Position numbers and translations under genes: made by a program. Below, one piece after another: positions 52,121 to 61,143 of a stretch of 64,000 nt of DNA. The stretch is taken from the NCBI GenBank assembly GCA_018660305.1, contig JABJKO010000022.1:1-64000 (forward strand), written 5' to 3'. The notes under the pieces are model-generated. The model made no database searches. It saw only the letters and a list, made by a program, of their open reading frames with translations, and had not been told where the DNA came from. Within the stretch, counting starts at the first letter, position 1; each line of letters starts with the position of its first letter. The DNA is from Rhodospirillaceae bacterium (GTDB lineage Bacteria; Pseudomonadota; Alphaproteobacteria; MPNO01; UBA2964).

Positions 52121-52912
52121 GTGTCTATTCAGAAGACAGCGCCGGGGCTTTGTTTGTGTGTTTTCGCAGGCTTTCTCATGGGCATCGTAGCGCCAGCGCG
52201 CGCCTGTACGGTGAGCCTGGGAATCCCTGGAAATCCACCATTTTCCAGCATTGAGAACGGGCAGGTCACCGGGGTGGTCGCTGAGATTACGGTTCTCGCC
52301 CTGAGGAATATGGGCTGCCGGGTGCAGCCTCGCGAGCTACCCTACGCACGGATGTATAACTGGGTTCATGGCGGCAAGCTCGATGTCGCAACCGCTGTCC
52401 GAAAAACACCCGAACGTGCTGCCTTAGCCCATTACAGCGAACCGATCATCTCCGAATATCAGTTGATCATGGTCCCGAAAGACGGGCTATTCCCGTTGCG
52501 CACCCTGGAAGACCTCGCGGGCATGGATATTGGTGGTCAGCTTGGCTTTCTCTATCCACAAATCCAGAACGGCAAGGTAAACCTGTTGCGCGCCCGCAAC
52601 TTTGAGATAAACGTCAATCGCGTTGCCCGAAAGCGTCTGGACGGTGCCGTGATCGGTTCCATCGCCGGGCCCCATATCGCTGACCGGATGGTGCTCAGTA
52701 ATCGCGTGGCATATCTGCCGCGCGCGTTGGACGTCGTCCAGCTAGGCACGGCGCTCAGCACCCAAGCCTTTAGCCAAAAGATGCGCACCAGATTCGATGC
52801 GGAAATTCGCTCCCTCATGACAGGCCGCTTGTGGGGTCAAATTCTGGCAACCAACAAAGTCCCGGTGCAAAGAAAGATCTGGCCTTTGCTGGAGGCCACG
52901 CGCCAACCATGA
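52121..52912 (+). CDS. Periplasmic solute-binding protein family 3, sensory type
   Basis: This 263-residue secreted protein has a signal peptide (about 1-30) and a SBP_bac_3 domain with [25 protein letters not shown] and [16 protein letters not shown], matching amino-acid or opine binding proteins. The start is GTG 52121. No ABC-transporter gene follows; the next gene overlaps it by the ATGA motif and is a hybrid histidine kinase, so this protein probably acts as a ligand sensor feeding the kinase. The ligand is unknown. Confidence 0.83.
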   Translation: MSIQKTAPGLCLCVFAGFLMGIVAPARACTVSLGIPGNPPFSSIENGQVTGVVAEITVLALRNMGCRVQPRELPYARMYNWVHGGKLDVATAVRKTPERAALAHYSEPIISEYQLIMVPKDGLFPLRTLEDLAGMDIGGQLGFLYPQIQNGKVNLLRARNFEINVNRVARKRLDGAVIGSIAGPHIADRMVLSNRVAYLPRALDVVQLGTALSTQAFSQKMRTRFDAEIRSLMTGRLWGQILATNKVPVQRKIWPLLEATRQP

Positions 52913-55374
52913 CCGGCATACCGTTGTCTCAGCCGAAAAGACGATCTCTTCAGGGCAAGTTCCTGAAAATTGTCATCCCTACGCTGATCGCCGCGGTCAT
53001 GATCCCCATTGCCTGCGTGGCCTACTACGTACATGACGAGGGAGAAACGGCACTCAGACAAAAACTCGATATTCTCCTGAGTACTCAGTCGGATTTAATC
53101 AGCACCCCACTCTGGAACGTGGATAGGGGGCGGGTAGAGGCCACCCTCGACGCCCTGCTTACTGATCCCGACGTGCGCGGAGCGGCCGTTCTCGACGAAT
53201 TCGGCGACCGATTTGCGAGTGTCGGTGTCGTTTCAAAGGATAGTATGACCGCGGATGATACGTCGTCGGCGCCCATTATGTTTCTAGACGGGTCTCATGT
53301 GGAATTCCTCGGCCAGCTTGTCATCAGCCTGACGTCGTCGCGTCTCCATGCAGCGATCGTGGAGGGTCTGATTGCCGCGACGGTTTTTCTGATCATTGTG
53401 GTAGGCGCTTGCATAGCCGGATCGGTTTTCGCCTATCGCCGGACCATTATTCCACCGCTCAATGCCCTGTTGGCCGGGACTAACCGGCAGGATGACGAAA
53501 ATCAGGACCACGCCATCGACTGGACAAGCGATGACGAGCTTGGCGAAGTAATCGACTCTTTCAATAATATGGTGCGCCGCCAGCGAGTCTATGAAGCGAC
53601 CATGAAGGACACTAACGAAAAGTTGGAAGGCCGCGTCGCAAAACGAACCAAAGAGCTTGAAAACGCCAAGCGGGAAGCAGAACAGGCTGCCACGATGGCG
53701 GAGGATGCCGCGGAAAAGGCAACGACCGCCAATCTGGCCAAATCGGAATTCCTGGCGACCATGAGCCATGAGATCCGGACGCCTATGAATGGCGTGCTTG
53801 GCATGGCCAATGTTCTCATCGATTCCGAACTGGACGAAGAACAGCGCCTCCAGGTGGAAACCATCCACACCTCGGGGACCGCCCTTCTGACCATCATCAA
53901 CGATATTCTCGATTACTCTAAGCTCGAGGCCGGCAAACTCGACTTGGAAGAAACGACCTTCAGTCTCGGTGAGGTCGCCGACAGCGTCATCGGCCTGCTG
54001 TCCGCTCAGGCATCGGGTAAACGGCTCGATCTCGTCCCGTGCCTCGCCCCGGCGGTGGCCGGTCAGTTTCTCAGTGACCCGGGACGCCTGCGTCAGGTAT
54101 TGCTCAACCTGACGTCCAACGCCATCAAATTTACGTCCCGTGGCGGCGTCGCCATCCGAATCCTTATGACCGGCGAAACTGCGGAATCCGTGACCATCCG
54201 CGCGGAAGTATCGGACACCGGCATTGGGCTCAGCGATGAAGCGTGCAGCCGGCTGTTTCAAAAATTCGTCCAAGCTGACGCGTCGACCACCCGCAAGTTT
54301 GGCGGCACCGGCCTGGGTCTCGCAATTTGCAAACAAATCATCGAACTCATGGGCGGTAAGATTGGCGTCGATAGTGTCGAAGGGGAAGGCAGCACGTTCT
54401 GGTTCACCCTGATACTCAAGCGGGCCGAGGAAAGCGTCGCACAGGCGCCGCCCCGCTTCGATCAAACAGATCACAAGATTCTAATTTCCGGCTCTACACC
54501 AATGTTCAGCGATCGAATGGCCGAGCAGTTCGTCCTGTGGGGCATCGCCGCGGACGTGGCAGTGGATGCCAGCGCCGTTCGAACGGCGCTCCAGACCTCT
54601 TCCTATTCCTGTGCCCTTCTGGACCAGGCATTGGTTGGCGACAGTGGTGCTGATATTTGCCGCGACATGGCGCAGGATCCGTCAACGGCATCGGTCCGCC
54701 GCATACTGGTCACCGAACAGGGTCTTTCCGAGAGCGCCGCACGGGCAGCGAACCCCGACGTCGATCTTTTTCTGGTCCGGCCCATCAATACCCCAAAGCT
54801 GTTCAACGGTTTCGCCACGCTTTTCGGGATGGAATGCCGATATCCGAAATCGAGCTCAAGTCTTGGCAGCAACGTCGACAGCCCGACTCAGCGGGCACTG
54901 CGAATTCTTCTTGCCGAGGACAATCAGGTGAACCAGTTGGTTGCGAAAACCATCCTTCAGAAAGGCGGTCACACGATCGATATCGCGAATAACGGTATCG
55001 AAGCGCTGATGATGGCCAACAAGATCGCCTATGACGTGATCTTGATGGATGTGCAAATGCCCGAGATGGGGGGTATCGAAGCAACCCAGAAAATTCGCCG
55101 CCTGCCGGGCACGGCAGGGCAAACACCTATCATCGCCATGACCGCCAACGCCATGAAGGGCGACCGGGAAACGTATCTCAATTCCGGTATGGACGATTAT
55201 GTATCCAAACCAATCGATCCCGGCTCGCTGTCGGCGGCGCTGGGCCGTCAGACCAATGCGGACATTGACGTGGGCAGCCTCGATTTGGGGTCCAACGACC
55301 GCCCCCTGAACGAGGAAGCCACGGAAGCGGTCAGCGACTTCATGGCGTCTCTTGACGAGCTAATCAGCGATTAA
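52909..55374 (+). CDS. Hybrid sensor histidine kinase with two receiver domains
   Basis: This 821-residue membrane kinase has two membrane helices (about 17-42 and 145-170), a HAMP domain, a coiled coil, the HisKA/ATPase core ([44 protein letters not shown]), a degenerate first receiver (about 530-645) and an intact second receiver ([29 protein letters not shown]). It overlaps the SBP gene by 4 nt. A CBS-domain gene follows after 22 nt. This forms a signalling unit whose output is not in the window. Confidence 0.92.
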   Translation: MTGIPLSQPKRRSLQGKFLKIVIPTLIAAVMIPIACVAYYVHDEGETALRQKLDILLSTQSDLISTPLWNVDRGRVEATLDALLTDPDVRGAAVLDEFGDRFASVGVVSKDSMTADDTSSAPIMFLDGSHVEFLGQLVISLTSSRLHAAIVEGLIAATVFLIIVVGACIAGSVFAYRRTIIPPLNALLAGTNRQDDENQDHAIDWTSDDELGEVIDSFNNMVRRQRVYEATMKDTNEKLEGRVAKRTKELENAKREAEQAATMAEDAAEKATTANLAKSEFLATMSHEIRTPMNGVLGMANVLIDSELDEEQRLQVETIHTSGTALLTIINDILDYSKLEAGKLDLEETTFSLGEVADSVIGLLSAQASGKRLDLVPCLAPAVAGQFLSDPGRLRQVLLNLTSNAIKFTSRGGVAIRILMTGETAESVTIRAEVSDTGIGLSDEACSRLFQKFVQADASTTRKFGGTGLGLAICKQIIELMGGKIGVDSVEGEGSTFWFTLILKRAEESVAQAPPRFDQTDHKILISGSTPMFSDRMAEQFVLWGIAADVAVDASAVRTALQTSSYSCALLDQALVGDSGADICRDMAQDPSTASVRRILVTEQGLSESAARAANPDVDLFLVRPINTPKLFNGFATLFGMECRYPKSSSSLGSNVDSPTQRALRILLAEDNQVNQLVAKTILQKGGHTIDIANNGIEALMMANKIAYDVILMDVQMPEMGGIEATQKIRRLPGTAGQTPIIAMTANAMKGDRETYLNSGMDDYVSKPIDPGSLSAALGRQTNADIDVGSLDLGSNDRPLNEEATEAVSDFMASLDELISD

Positions 55375-55396
55375 ACCCTAGCCAAACGGTAAAACG

Positions 55397-55843
55397 ATGA
55401 AACTCCGCGATGTACTCGAGACCAAAGCCAACATTCTTCATTCCTTGGATGCGGAGACCGACCTCACCGCCGCCGCGCGCCTTCTGGCGGAACAGAGGAT
55501 CGGCGCGGTTGTCGTCCTCGACGCGGATGGTGGCCTGCAGGGCATTCTGAGCGAACGGGATATTTCCAGGGCGTTCGGCAATGATGGCGCGGCGGCGGTA
55601 ACACAGACGGTATCGTCGGTCATGACCTCAAGCGTCATAACCTGTCACCCGGATCACGACGTCGACGAGTTGTTTCGCAGCATGGTCGACAATAACATTC
55701 GTCACCTTCCCATCGTCGACGATAGCGGCCCGATTGGCATGCTGAGCATTCGGGATTTGGCCCGGGCGCTCGTGCAGAATTACGAATCGGACATCCAGGA
55801 CCTCAAAAACCTGCTCGTTTCGCTGGACGTCAACGCGGCGTAG
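55397..55843 (+). CDS. CBS-domain protein
   Basis: This 148-residue protein has two CBS motifs, LAEQRIGAVVVLDADGGLQGILSERDISRAFG and MVDNNIRHLPIVDDSGPIGMLSIRDLARALV. Such pairs bind adenosine nucleotides and act as energy sensors. It follows the hybrid kinase by 22 nt and is convergent with the HpaB-like gene. It may modulate the kinase, but this is inferred only from position. Confidence 0.9.
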   Translation: MKLRDVLETKANILHSLDAETDLTAAARLLAEQRIGAVVVLDADGGLQGILSERDISRAFGNDGAAAVTQTVSSVMTSSVITCHPDHDVDELFRSMVDNNIRHLPIVDDSGPIGMLSIRDLARALVQNYESDIQDLKNLLVSLDVNAA

Positions 55844-55864
55844 CGCGCCTTTGACAAGGTGACG

Positions 55865-57316
55865 TCACGGCGCCTCGTAACCGGCCAGAATTTCGTCGAC
55901 CAGCCCCGTCATGTCGTCCCACGGGCAATTGAAAAAGCTGTAAAGATTCATGACATGGCCGGGTCCCGCATAAAATTTCTCGTACTGCATGTGGCGCCCG
56001 GCAAACTCTGACCCAAGCAAATCCCACCCCAGCTTGAACAGCTTCATCCGATCCTTCGCCGTGGTTCCCTGTACCGACCAGTATTTTTCGAATTTGGCGT
56101 TCAACTCGGGATCCGACAAAACCGATGAGTCGGCCGGCATCTGAAAGAACCCACCGCCCATCAACTCCCGCACCATGTCGCAGATCTGCGCATGGTTATT
56201 TGAACACCAGTGCAATGCGCCATACATGTAACGGCTGTTAACGGTCTGATAGCCGGGCGCCTTTTCCTCGCAGTTCTGGATCTGCCCCATGATCATGCTT
56301 TCCAGAGACGCTTCCATGGCAGCAAGCTGACCGAGCGTCCCCTGCACTGCCGGAATATGGCCGACATTATTGGCGTCAACGACGGCGCGGGCGAGCCCAA
56401 TGATCAGCTTGAGCTTTTCCATGAAGCGCACATTGGCCTGATGGTTGGCCAGCACATGCCCCGGCGACTGCATATAGATCGCCCGCGACATTTCGATATC
56501 GTCGTGAACAAAAACCTTTTCCCAGGGGACCTTTACGTTTTCGAACAGCAGCGCACTATCGGATTCGTCGAATTTCCAGCTCAGCGGATTGTCCAGTTCG
56601 CTGACCGCATATTTTTCGAACGGCTTGCGCGACCAGATGGAGACGCCCGGTGTGTTGAGCGGTATGGCGCAGGTAATGGATTCCATTTCCTGACCGGGAA
56701 ACATGGGCTGCAAATTGCCGCACCAGGTTTCATGACAAAAGACCGCCGACGTCCCCAGCATCTTCAGCCCGTTCAGCGTGACGCCCTCATCGTCCTCGGC
56801 AATGACGCGCAACGTAGGCGATTCTTCCGGATCGGGGTCAACGGTGCCCGGCCGGCGGGCGCCCTGAGGGTTGGTAACGGAATGCGCCGCGAAAATATCC
56901 TTGGATCGCATGTGTTTGTAATAATTGACGATATTGTCGCCGAACCCCTTGCGAACGCTATCGAACAGGTCGGGTCGCATCACCAGACCGCTGACATAGC
57001 TCGGGAAATTATCCGGTGAGCGTCCGAGCAAACCGTAACTCCAGGAGGCGATACGGCGATGGGTCTCATACCGTTTGAGCAGATCGTCGCGGTTACGCGG
57101 CAACAGGTAATAGCTGGAAAATTCTTCCCCATCTTCCTCGAAAACCATGACCTCCCGGTTTTCCGGCGCCCGCTTGCGGTCGTAGATCATGGCGAAGGAC
57201 TGTGCCGTGTTCCTGAAGGCCGGGTGGCTGGTGACGTCCTCCACCAGTTCGCTGCCCACATACACCTTGCGCCCATCGCGCAGGCTTTCCAGATACTCGC
57301 TACCGGTCATCAACAT
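55865..57316 (-). CDS. HpaB-like flavin-dependent aromatic monooxygenase, oxygenase component
   Basis: This 483-residue protein belongs to the HpaB/PvcC family, whose members hydroxylate aromatics such as 4-hydroxyphenylacetate using FADH2 from a separate reductase. It has the acyl-CoA-dehydrogenase-like fold with MTGSEYLESLRDGRKVYV at the start, and HLATDPQ-like regions are replaced by VTNPQGARRPG and GVTLNGLKMLGTSA. No flavin reductase (HpaC) gene is nearby. It converges with the CBS gene. The aromatic substrate is not readable. Confidence 0.85.
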   Translation of the reverse strand: MLMTGSEYLESLRDGRKVYVGSELVEDVTSHPAFRNTAQSFAMIYDRKRAPENREVMVFEEDGEEFSSYYLLPRNRDDLLKRYETHRRIASWSYGLLGRSPDNFPSYVSGLVMRPDLFDSVRKGFGDNIVNYYKHMRSKDIFAAHSVTNPQGARRPGTVDPDPEESPTLRVIAEDDEGVTLNGLKMLGTSAVFCHETWCGNLQPMFPGQEMESITCAIPLNTPGVSIWSRKPFEKYAVSELDNPLSWKFDESDSALLFENVKVPWEKVFVHDDIEMSRAIYMQSPGHVLANHQANVRFMEKLKLIIGLARAVVDANNVGHIPAVQGTLGQLAAMEASLESMIMGQIQNCEEKAPGYQTVNSRYMYGALHWCSNNHAQICDMVRELMGGGFFQMPADSSVLSDPELNAKFEKYWSVQGTTAKDRMKLFKLGWDLLGSEFAGRHMQYEKFYAGPGHVMNLYSFFNCPWDDMTGLVDEILAGYEAP

Positions 57317-57453
57317 GCTATTGCCCGTCCTCTAATACGTTGCCGCATGGTATGACGCGGGGGCAGCGCGATCAAACCCATCCGCGTATTGGTGTCGCCC
57401 ACTGCCGGTGGATTGCTATAGTGCGGAAACGAATCTGGAGAGACGACCACCCC

Positions 57454-58383
57454 ATGGCCATATTGCTGATTTCCTCGCCCCAGCGGGTGACCGCCTGGCG
57501 CGCCGCCCTCGGCGAGGCGTTTCCCAAGGACGACATCCGCGACGGTACTGAATTCGGCGATGGCGCGGATATCGACATCGTCATCATGGGTCCTCCCGTG
57601 GACGGTCTGTTCTCTAAATTGCCCAACCTGCGCCTCGTCATCTCACAACGGGCCGGTATCGACGACCTCATTGCCGACCCGGACCTGGCGTCCGACGTCT
57701 CTGTGTGCCGGGCACAGGATCCCGGCGGCGATAGAATGCTTGAGGATTACGCACTGCTCCTGACCCTGTTCCATCATCGGAATATGCTGGATTTTCTGGC
57801 CGCCAACCAGACGACCGAGTGGCTCAATCCCGGAGTGCTGCTCGCCAAAGACCGCCGCGTGGGTGTCATGGGGCTTGGCGTGCTTGGCATATGGGTCGCG
57901 AGACGCCTGCGCGATGCCGGCTTTGCCACCGCCGGCTGGGCGAGGACGCCGCGGGCGGAACCGGGTATGGATTGTTTTCACGGGCCCGATCAGTTCGACG
58001 CGTTCCTCAACCGGACCGATATCCTGATCAATTTGCTGGCGGTCACGCCGGAGACCACCGACATCATCAACGCAACCAATCTCGCCAAGCTGCCGGAGGG
58101 GGCGGCGATCATCAATCTGGGGCGTGGCGAACATATGGTCGATGACGACCTCATAGAGGCGATCGATTCCGGCCATATCAATTCCGCGACGCTGGATGCC
58201 TTTCGCACCGAACCGCTGCCGAGCGATCATCCCTTTTGGAAACACCCAAGGATTACCGTCATGCCCCATACGGCACGGCGGCCCCATGCGGAAGCTCTCA
58301 CCGCTGGAATCATTGAAAACATCCGCCGCTTCAAAGCCGGCGAACCACTCCTGCTGGCGGCCGACCGCGCACGAGGGTATTGA
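57454..58383 (+). CDS. 2-hydroxyacid dehydrogenase (GhrA-like)
   Basis: This 309-residue D-2-hydroxyacid dehydrogenase reduces glyoxylate or hydroxypyruvate, or a related 2-oxo acid. The NAD(P)-binding domain has VGVMGLGVLGIWVARRLRDAGF and the catalytic-domain residues RGEHMVDDDLIEAI and TARRPHAEALTAGI (catalytic His region). ATG 57454 is the family start; the open frame extends upstream. Its stop abuts the CaiB-gene stop, the two being convergent. The substrate is unknown. Confidence 0.88.
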   Translation: MAILLISSPQRVTAWRAALGEAFPKDDIRDGTEFGDGADIDIVIMGPPVDGLFSKLPNLRLVISQRAGIDDLIADPDLASDVSVCRAQDPGGDRMLEDYALLLTLFHHRNMLDFLAANQTTEWLNPGVLLAKDRRVGVMGLGVLGIWVARRLRDAGFATAGWARTPRAEPGMDCFHGPDQFDAFLNRTDILINLLAVTPETTDIINATNLAKLPEGAAIINLGRGEHMVDDDLIEAIDSGHINSATLDAFRTEPLPSDHPFWKHPRITVMPHTARRPHAEALTAGIIENIRRFKAGEPLLLAADRARGY

Positions 58384-59610
58384 TCAAATAATCCCCGATG
58401 CCCGCAAACCGTCGAGTTCGGCATCGTCCATATCAAGCACCGACCGCAGGACGTCTTCCGTATCGGCGCCGAGGACCGGCGGCGTGTGGCGGTAGCTGAC
58501 CGGGGTTTCGGAGAACCGTAACGGGCTGGCGACCAGCGGCACGTCGCCACCGCCGATGGCGGCGTGGGGCATGTTGATCACCATCTCCCGGTCTTTGACA
58601 TGGGGATCGGAAAACACCTGATCCATCGTATTGATCGGACCGCAGCCGATGGTCAATTTTTCCAGTTCACCGAGCCATTCGGCGGTTGGCTTCGATTCGA
58701 GCACCGGAATCATGGCCTCGACCAACGCCACGCGATTGCCAACCCGCGCGCCATTGGTCGCGAAGCGTTCATCGGCCGCCAGTTCCTGACATCCAGCAAA
58801 TTCGCAAAACCGCTGAAACTGCGCGTCGTTGCCGATGGTCAGCATGATATGTCCATCGGCCGTGGCAAAGACCTGATAGGGCACGATGTTCGGATGGCCA
58901 TTGCCCAGCCGTGGCGGCGCACTGCCGCCCACCAGAAAATTCATCGCCTGAATGGAGAGCCACGCAACTTGTGTGTCGAGCATGCCGATGTCGATATACT
59001 GCCCCTTGCCGTCGATCTCGCGCGACCGCAGGGCCGCATTGATGGCGACGCTGGCATACATGCCGGCCATGAGATCGGCGATGGGGACACCCGCCTTCAT
59101 GGGCTCGCCCTCCGGTTCGCCGGTGACGCTCATGAACCCGCCCATGGCTTGGATCAGCGGATCATAGCCCGGCCGTTCGGCATAGGGCCCGGTCTGCCCG
59201 AAGCCGGTAATCGAGCAATAGACCAGACCCGGGTTTGATTCTTTCAGATCGTCATAACCAAGCTTGTAGCGCGCCAGATTGCCAAGCTTGAAGTTCTCCA
59301 CCAGAACATCCGACTTCCCGGCGATGCGGCGGATCAGGGCCTGGCCTTCCGGTTTCGAAATATCGACGGCCACCGACCGCTTGTTACGGTTGGCCGCCAT
59401 GAAATAGGCGCTCTCGACCGTATCGTTACCGGCATCGTCCTTGAGAAACGGCGGCGCAAACCGGCGTGTATCGTCGCCGCTACCGGGCCGTTCGATCTTG
59501 ATCACATCGGCGCCGAGATCGCCCAGGGTCTGGGTACAGAACGGGCCGGCCAGAATGCGCGTGAGGTCGAGGACAGTCACACCGGCAAGCGGTCCGGAAG
59601 CTTCAGTCAT
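58384..59610 (-). CDS. CaiB/BaiF-family CoA-transferase
   Basis: This 408-residue class III CoA-transferase moves CoA between acids. It starts LAGVTVLDLTRILAGPFCTQTLGDLGADVIKIERPGSGDDTR, with the later AANRNKRSVAVDISKPEG and the nucleophilic Asp in GVPIADLMAGMYAS. Family length is normal. It lies among catabolic genes and abuts the hydroxyacid dehydrogenase stop codon. The acyl group is not readable. Confidence 0.9.
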   Translation of the reverse strand: MTEASGPLAGVTVLDLTRILAGPFCTQTLGDLGADVIKIERPGSGDDTRRFAPPFLKDDAGNDTVESAYFMAANRNKRSVAVDISKPEGQALIRRIAGKSDVLVENFKLGNLARYKLGYDDLKESNPGLVYCSITGFGQTGPYAERPGYDPLIQAMGGFMSVTGEPEGEPMKAGVPIADLMAGMYASVAINAALRSREIDGKGQYIDIGMLDTQVAWLSIQAMNFLVGGSAPPRLGNGHPNIVPYQVFATADGHIMLTIGNDAQFQRFCEFAGCQELAADERFATNGARVGNRVALVEAMIPVLESKPTAEWLGELEKLTIGCGPINTMDQVFSDPHVKDREMVINMPHAAIGGGDVPLVASPLRFSETPVSYRHTPPVLGADTEDVLRSVLDMDDAELDGLRASGII

Positions 59611-59753
59611 TGGTGTCTCCCTTGGATCATTGGAGCTGTTCTACGCGATTGGCGCGGCGGGGAAAAGCACCGCAACCCGCGTTGACAGTTTTTCACGAAC
59701 GGGACAGTTTGCGGGAGAGACGACGCTGTTCAAACTGATTGAGGGGACACGCA

Positions 59754-60233
59754 ATGGGTACGTTAGAGGATAAGCTGACACAGATGGGGCACACGCTGCC
59801 CGAACCGTTTACCTACCCCAGCCCCAATCGGCGGGGCTGTGTCCAGGTGGGTAATATACTCTTTGTCTCCGGTCATGGGCGCGACCTGCCGCCACCGGCC
59901 AAAAGCGAAGGTGCGGGGAAAGTGGGTGTAGAGGTGACGCTGGAAGAAGGCTATGTAACCGCGCAATACGTCATGCTCTCCATCCTCGCCAGCCTCAAGG
60001 CCCATTGCGACGGCGACTTGGATCGGGTCAAACGCGTCATCCGCGTATATGGCATGGTCAATTGCGCACCGGATTTCGAGGACCAGCCAAAGGTGATCGA
60101 TGGCGCGTCGGATCTGCTCTTTGAGCTGTTCGGCCCCGAATATGGCTGTCACGCCCGCTCCGCCGTGGGCATGGGCTCCCTGCCCCACCGTATCCCGGTG
60201 GAAATCAACGGCGAGTTCGAGCTCTGGCCCTGA
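59754..60233 (+). CDS. RidA/YjgF-family protein
   Basis: This 159-residue protein matches RidA-like enamine/imine deaminases: VQVGNILFVSGHGRDLPP, EEGYVTAQYVMLSILASLKAH, VIRVYGMVNCAPDF and SAVGMGSLPHRIPVEINGEFEL. ATG 59754 is preferred over the longer frame. It ends directly at the FAH gene end, the two being convergent. It may guard catabolic enzymes from reactive imines. Confidence 0.9.
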   Translation: MGTLEDKLTQMGHTLPEPFTYPSPNRRGCVQVGNILFVSGHGRDLPPPAKSEGAGKVGVEVTLEEGYVTAQYVMLSILASLKAHCDGDLDRVKRVIRVYGMVNCAPDFEDQPKVIDGASDLLFELFGPEYGCHARSAVGMGSLPHRIPVEINGEFELWP

Positions 60234-61082
60234 TCAATCCCTATAGGCCACAATCTCGTGTCGCTGGGTGCCGAGGCCGTCGGCGCCCATCTCGACAATA
60301 TCTCCCGGCTGCAACCATTTGGGTGGATTGAATCCGGCGGCCACGCCATGGGGTGAGCCGGTGGTGAGCACATCGCCCGGCTGCAGCGACATGAACTCCG
60401 TCACATAGGCGATGAGCTGGGCGAAACCGAATACCATATTACTGGTGTGACCATCCTGGCGGTCTTCGCCATTCACTTTCGTCCACAGACGCACATTCTG
60501 GGGATCGCCGACCTCGTCGGCGGTGACCAGCCATGGCCCCAGCGGCCCGAGCGTGTCGGCACTCTTGCCCTTGGTCGTGCCGCCTTCGCGTTCGCGCTGG
60601 TAGGCCCGTTCCGAGCCATCATTCATCAGCGCGTAGCCGGCGACATAATCCAGCGCCTCCGCCTCCGAGACATTGATCGCCGTGCGCCCGATCACCGCCG
60701 CCATCTCGACCTCGTAATCCAGCTTGGTGGAGGTCTTGGGTTTGATGACCGGATCGGTTGCACCGCAGAGCGAGCTGATTGCCTTGACGAAGATGACGGG
60801 TTCAGCAGGCGGCTCGTAGCCCATCTCCTTTATGTGATCGAGATAATTCTGACCGATCGCGACGATTTTGGGGATACCGCCCACCGGCACGCCCATCCTC
60901 GGTTCGCCGGTAACCGCCGGCAGGGAGGCCGCATCGAGACCGCGCAACCGGTCCAGCATGGCCGGTGCCAGGGTTTGCGGCGTGATGTCCTCGATTTCGC
61001 CGGACAGATCGCGCAAGGTTCCGTTATCGTCTATCAAGCCCGGCCGCTCCGCGCCGCGTTCGCCAAATCTTGCCAGTTTCAT
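60234..61082 (-). CDS. Fumarylacetoacetate hydrolase family protein
   Basis: This 282-residue enzyme has the FAH fold: KIVAIGQNYLDHIKEMGYEPPAEPVIFVKA, KLDYEVEMAAVIGRTAI (metal-binding acids), and GDVLTTGSPHGVAAGFNPPKWLQPGDIVEMGADGLG. Members hydrolyse C-C bonds of fumarylpyruvate-like or oxalomesaconate-like acids, or act as decarboxylases. It is divergent from the molybdopterin oxidoreductase gene. Confidence 0.92.
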   Translation of the reverse strand: MKLARFGERGAERPGLIDDNGTLRDLSGEIEDITPQTLAPAMLDRLRGLDAASLPAVTGEPRMGVPVGGIPKIVAIGQNYLDHIKEMGYEPPAEPVIFVKAISSLCGATDPVIKPKTSTKLDYEVEMAAVIGRTAINVSEAEALDYVAGYALMNDGSERAYQREREGGTTKGKSADTLGPLGPWLVTADEVGDPQNVRLWTKVNGEDRQDGHTSNMVFGFAQLIAYVTEFMSLQPGDVLTTGSPHGVAAGFNPPKWLQPGDIVEMGADGLGTQRHEIVAYRD

Positions 61083-61143
61083 AGACGTCCCCCGCTTTCA
61101 CATGGCTACTGCAAAATTCTTTGCCTTGCAGTAGCATTAGACC

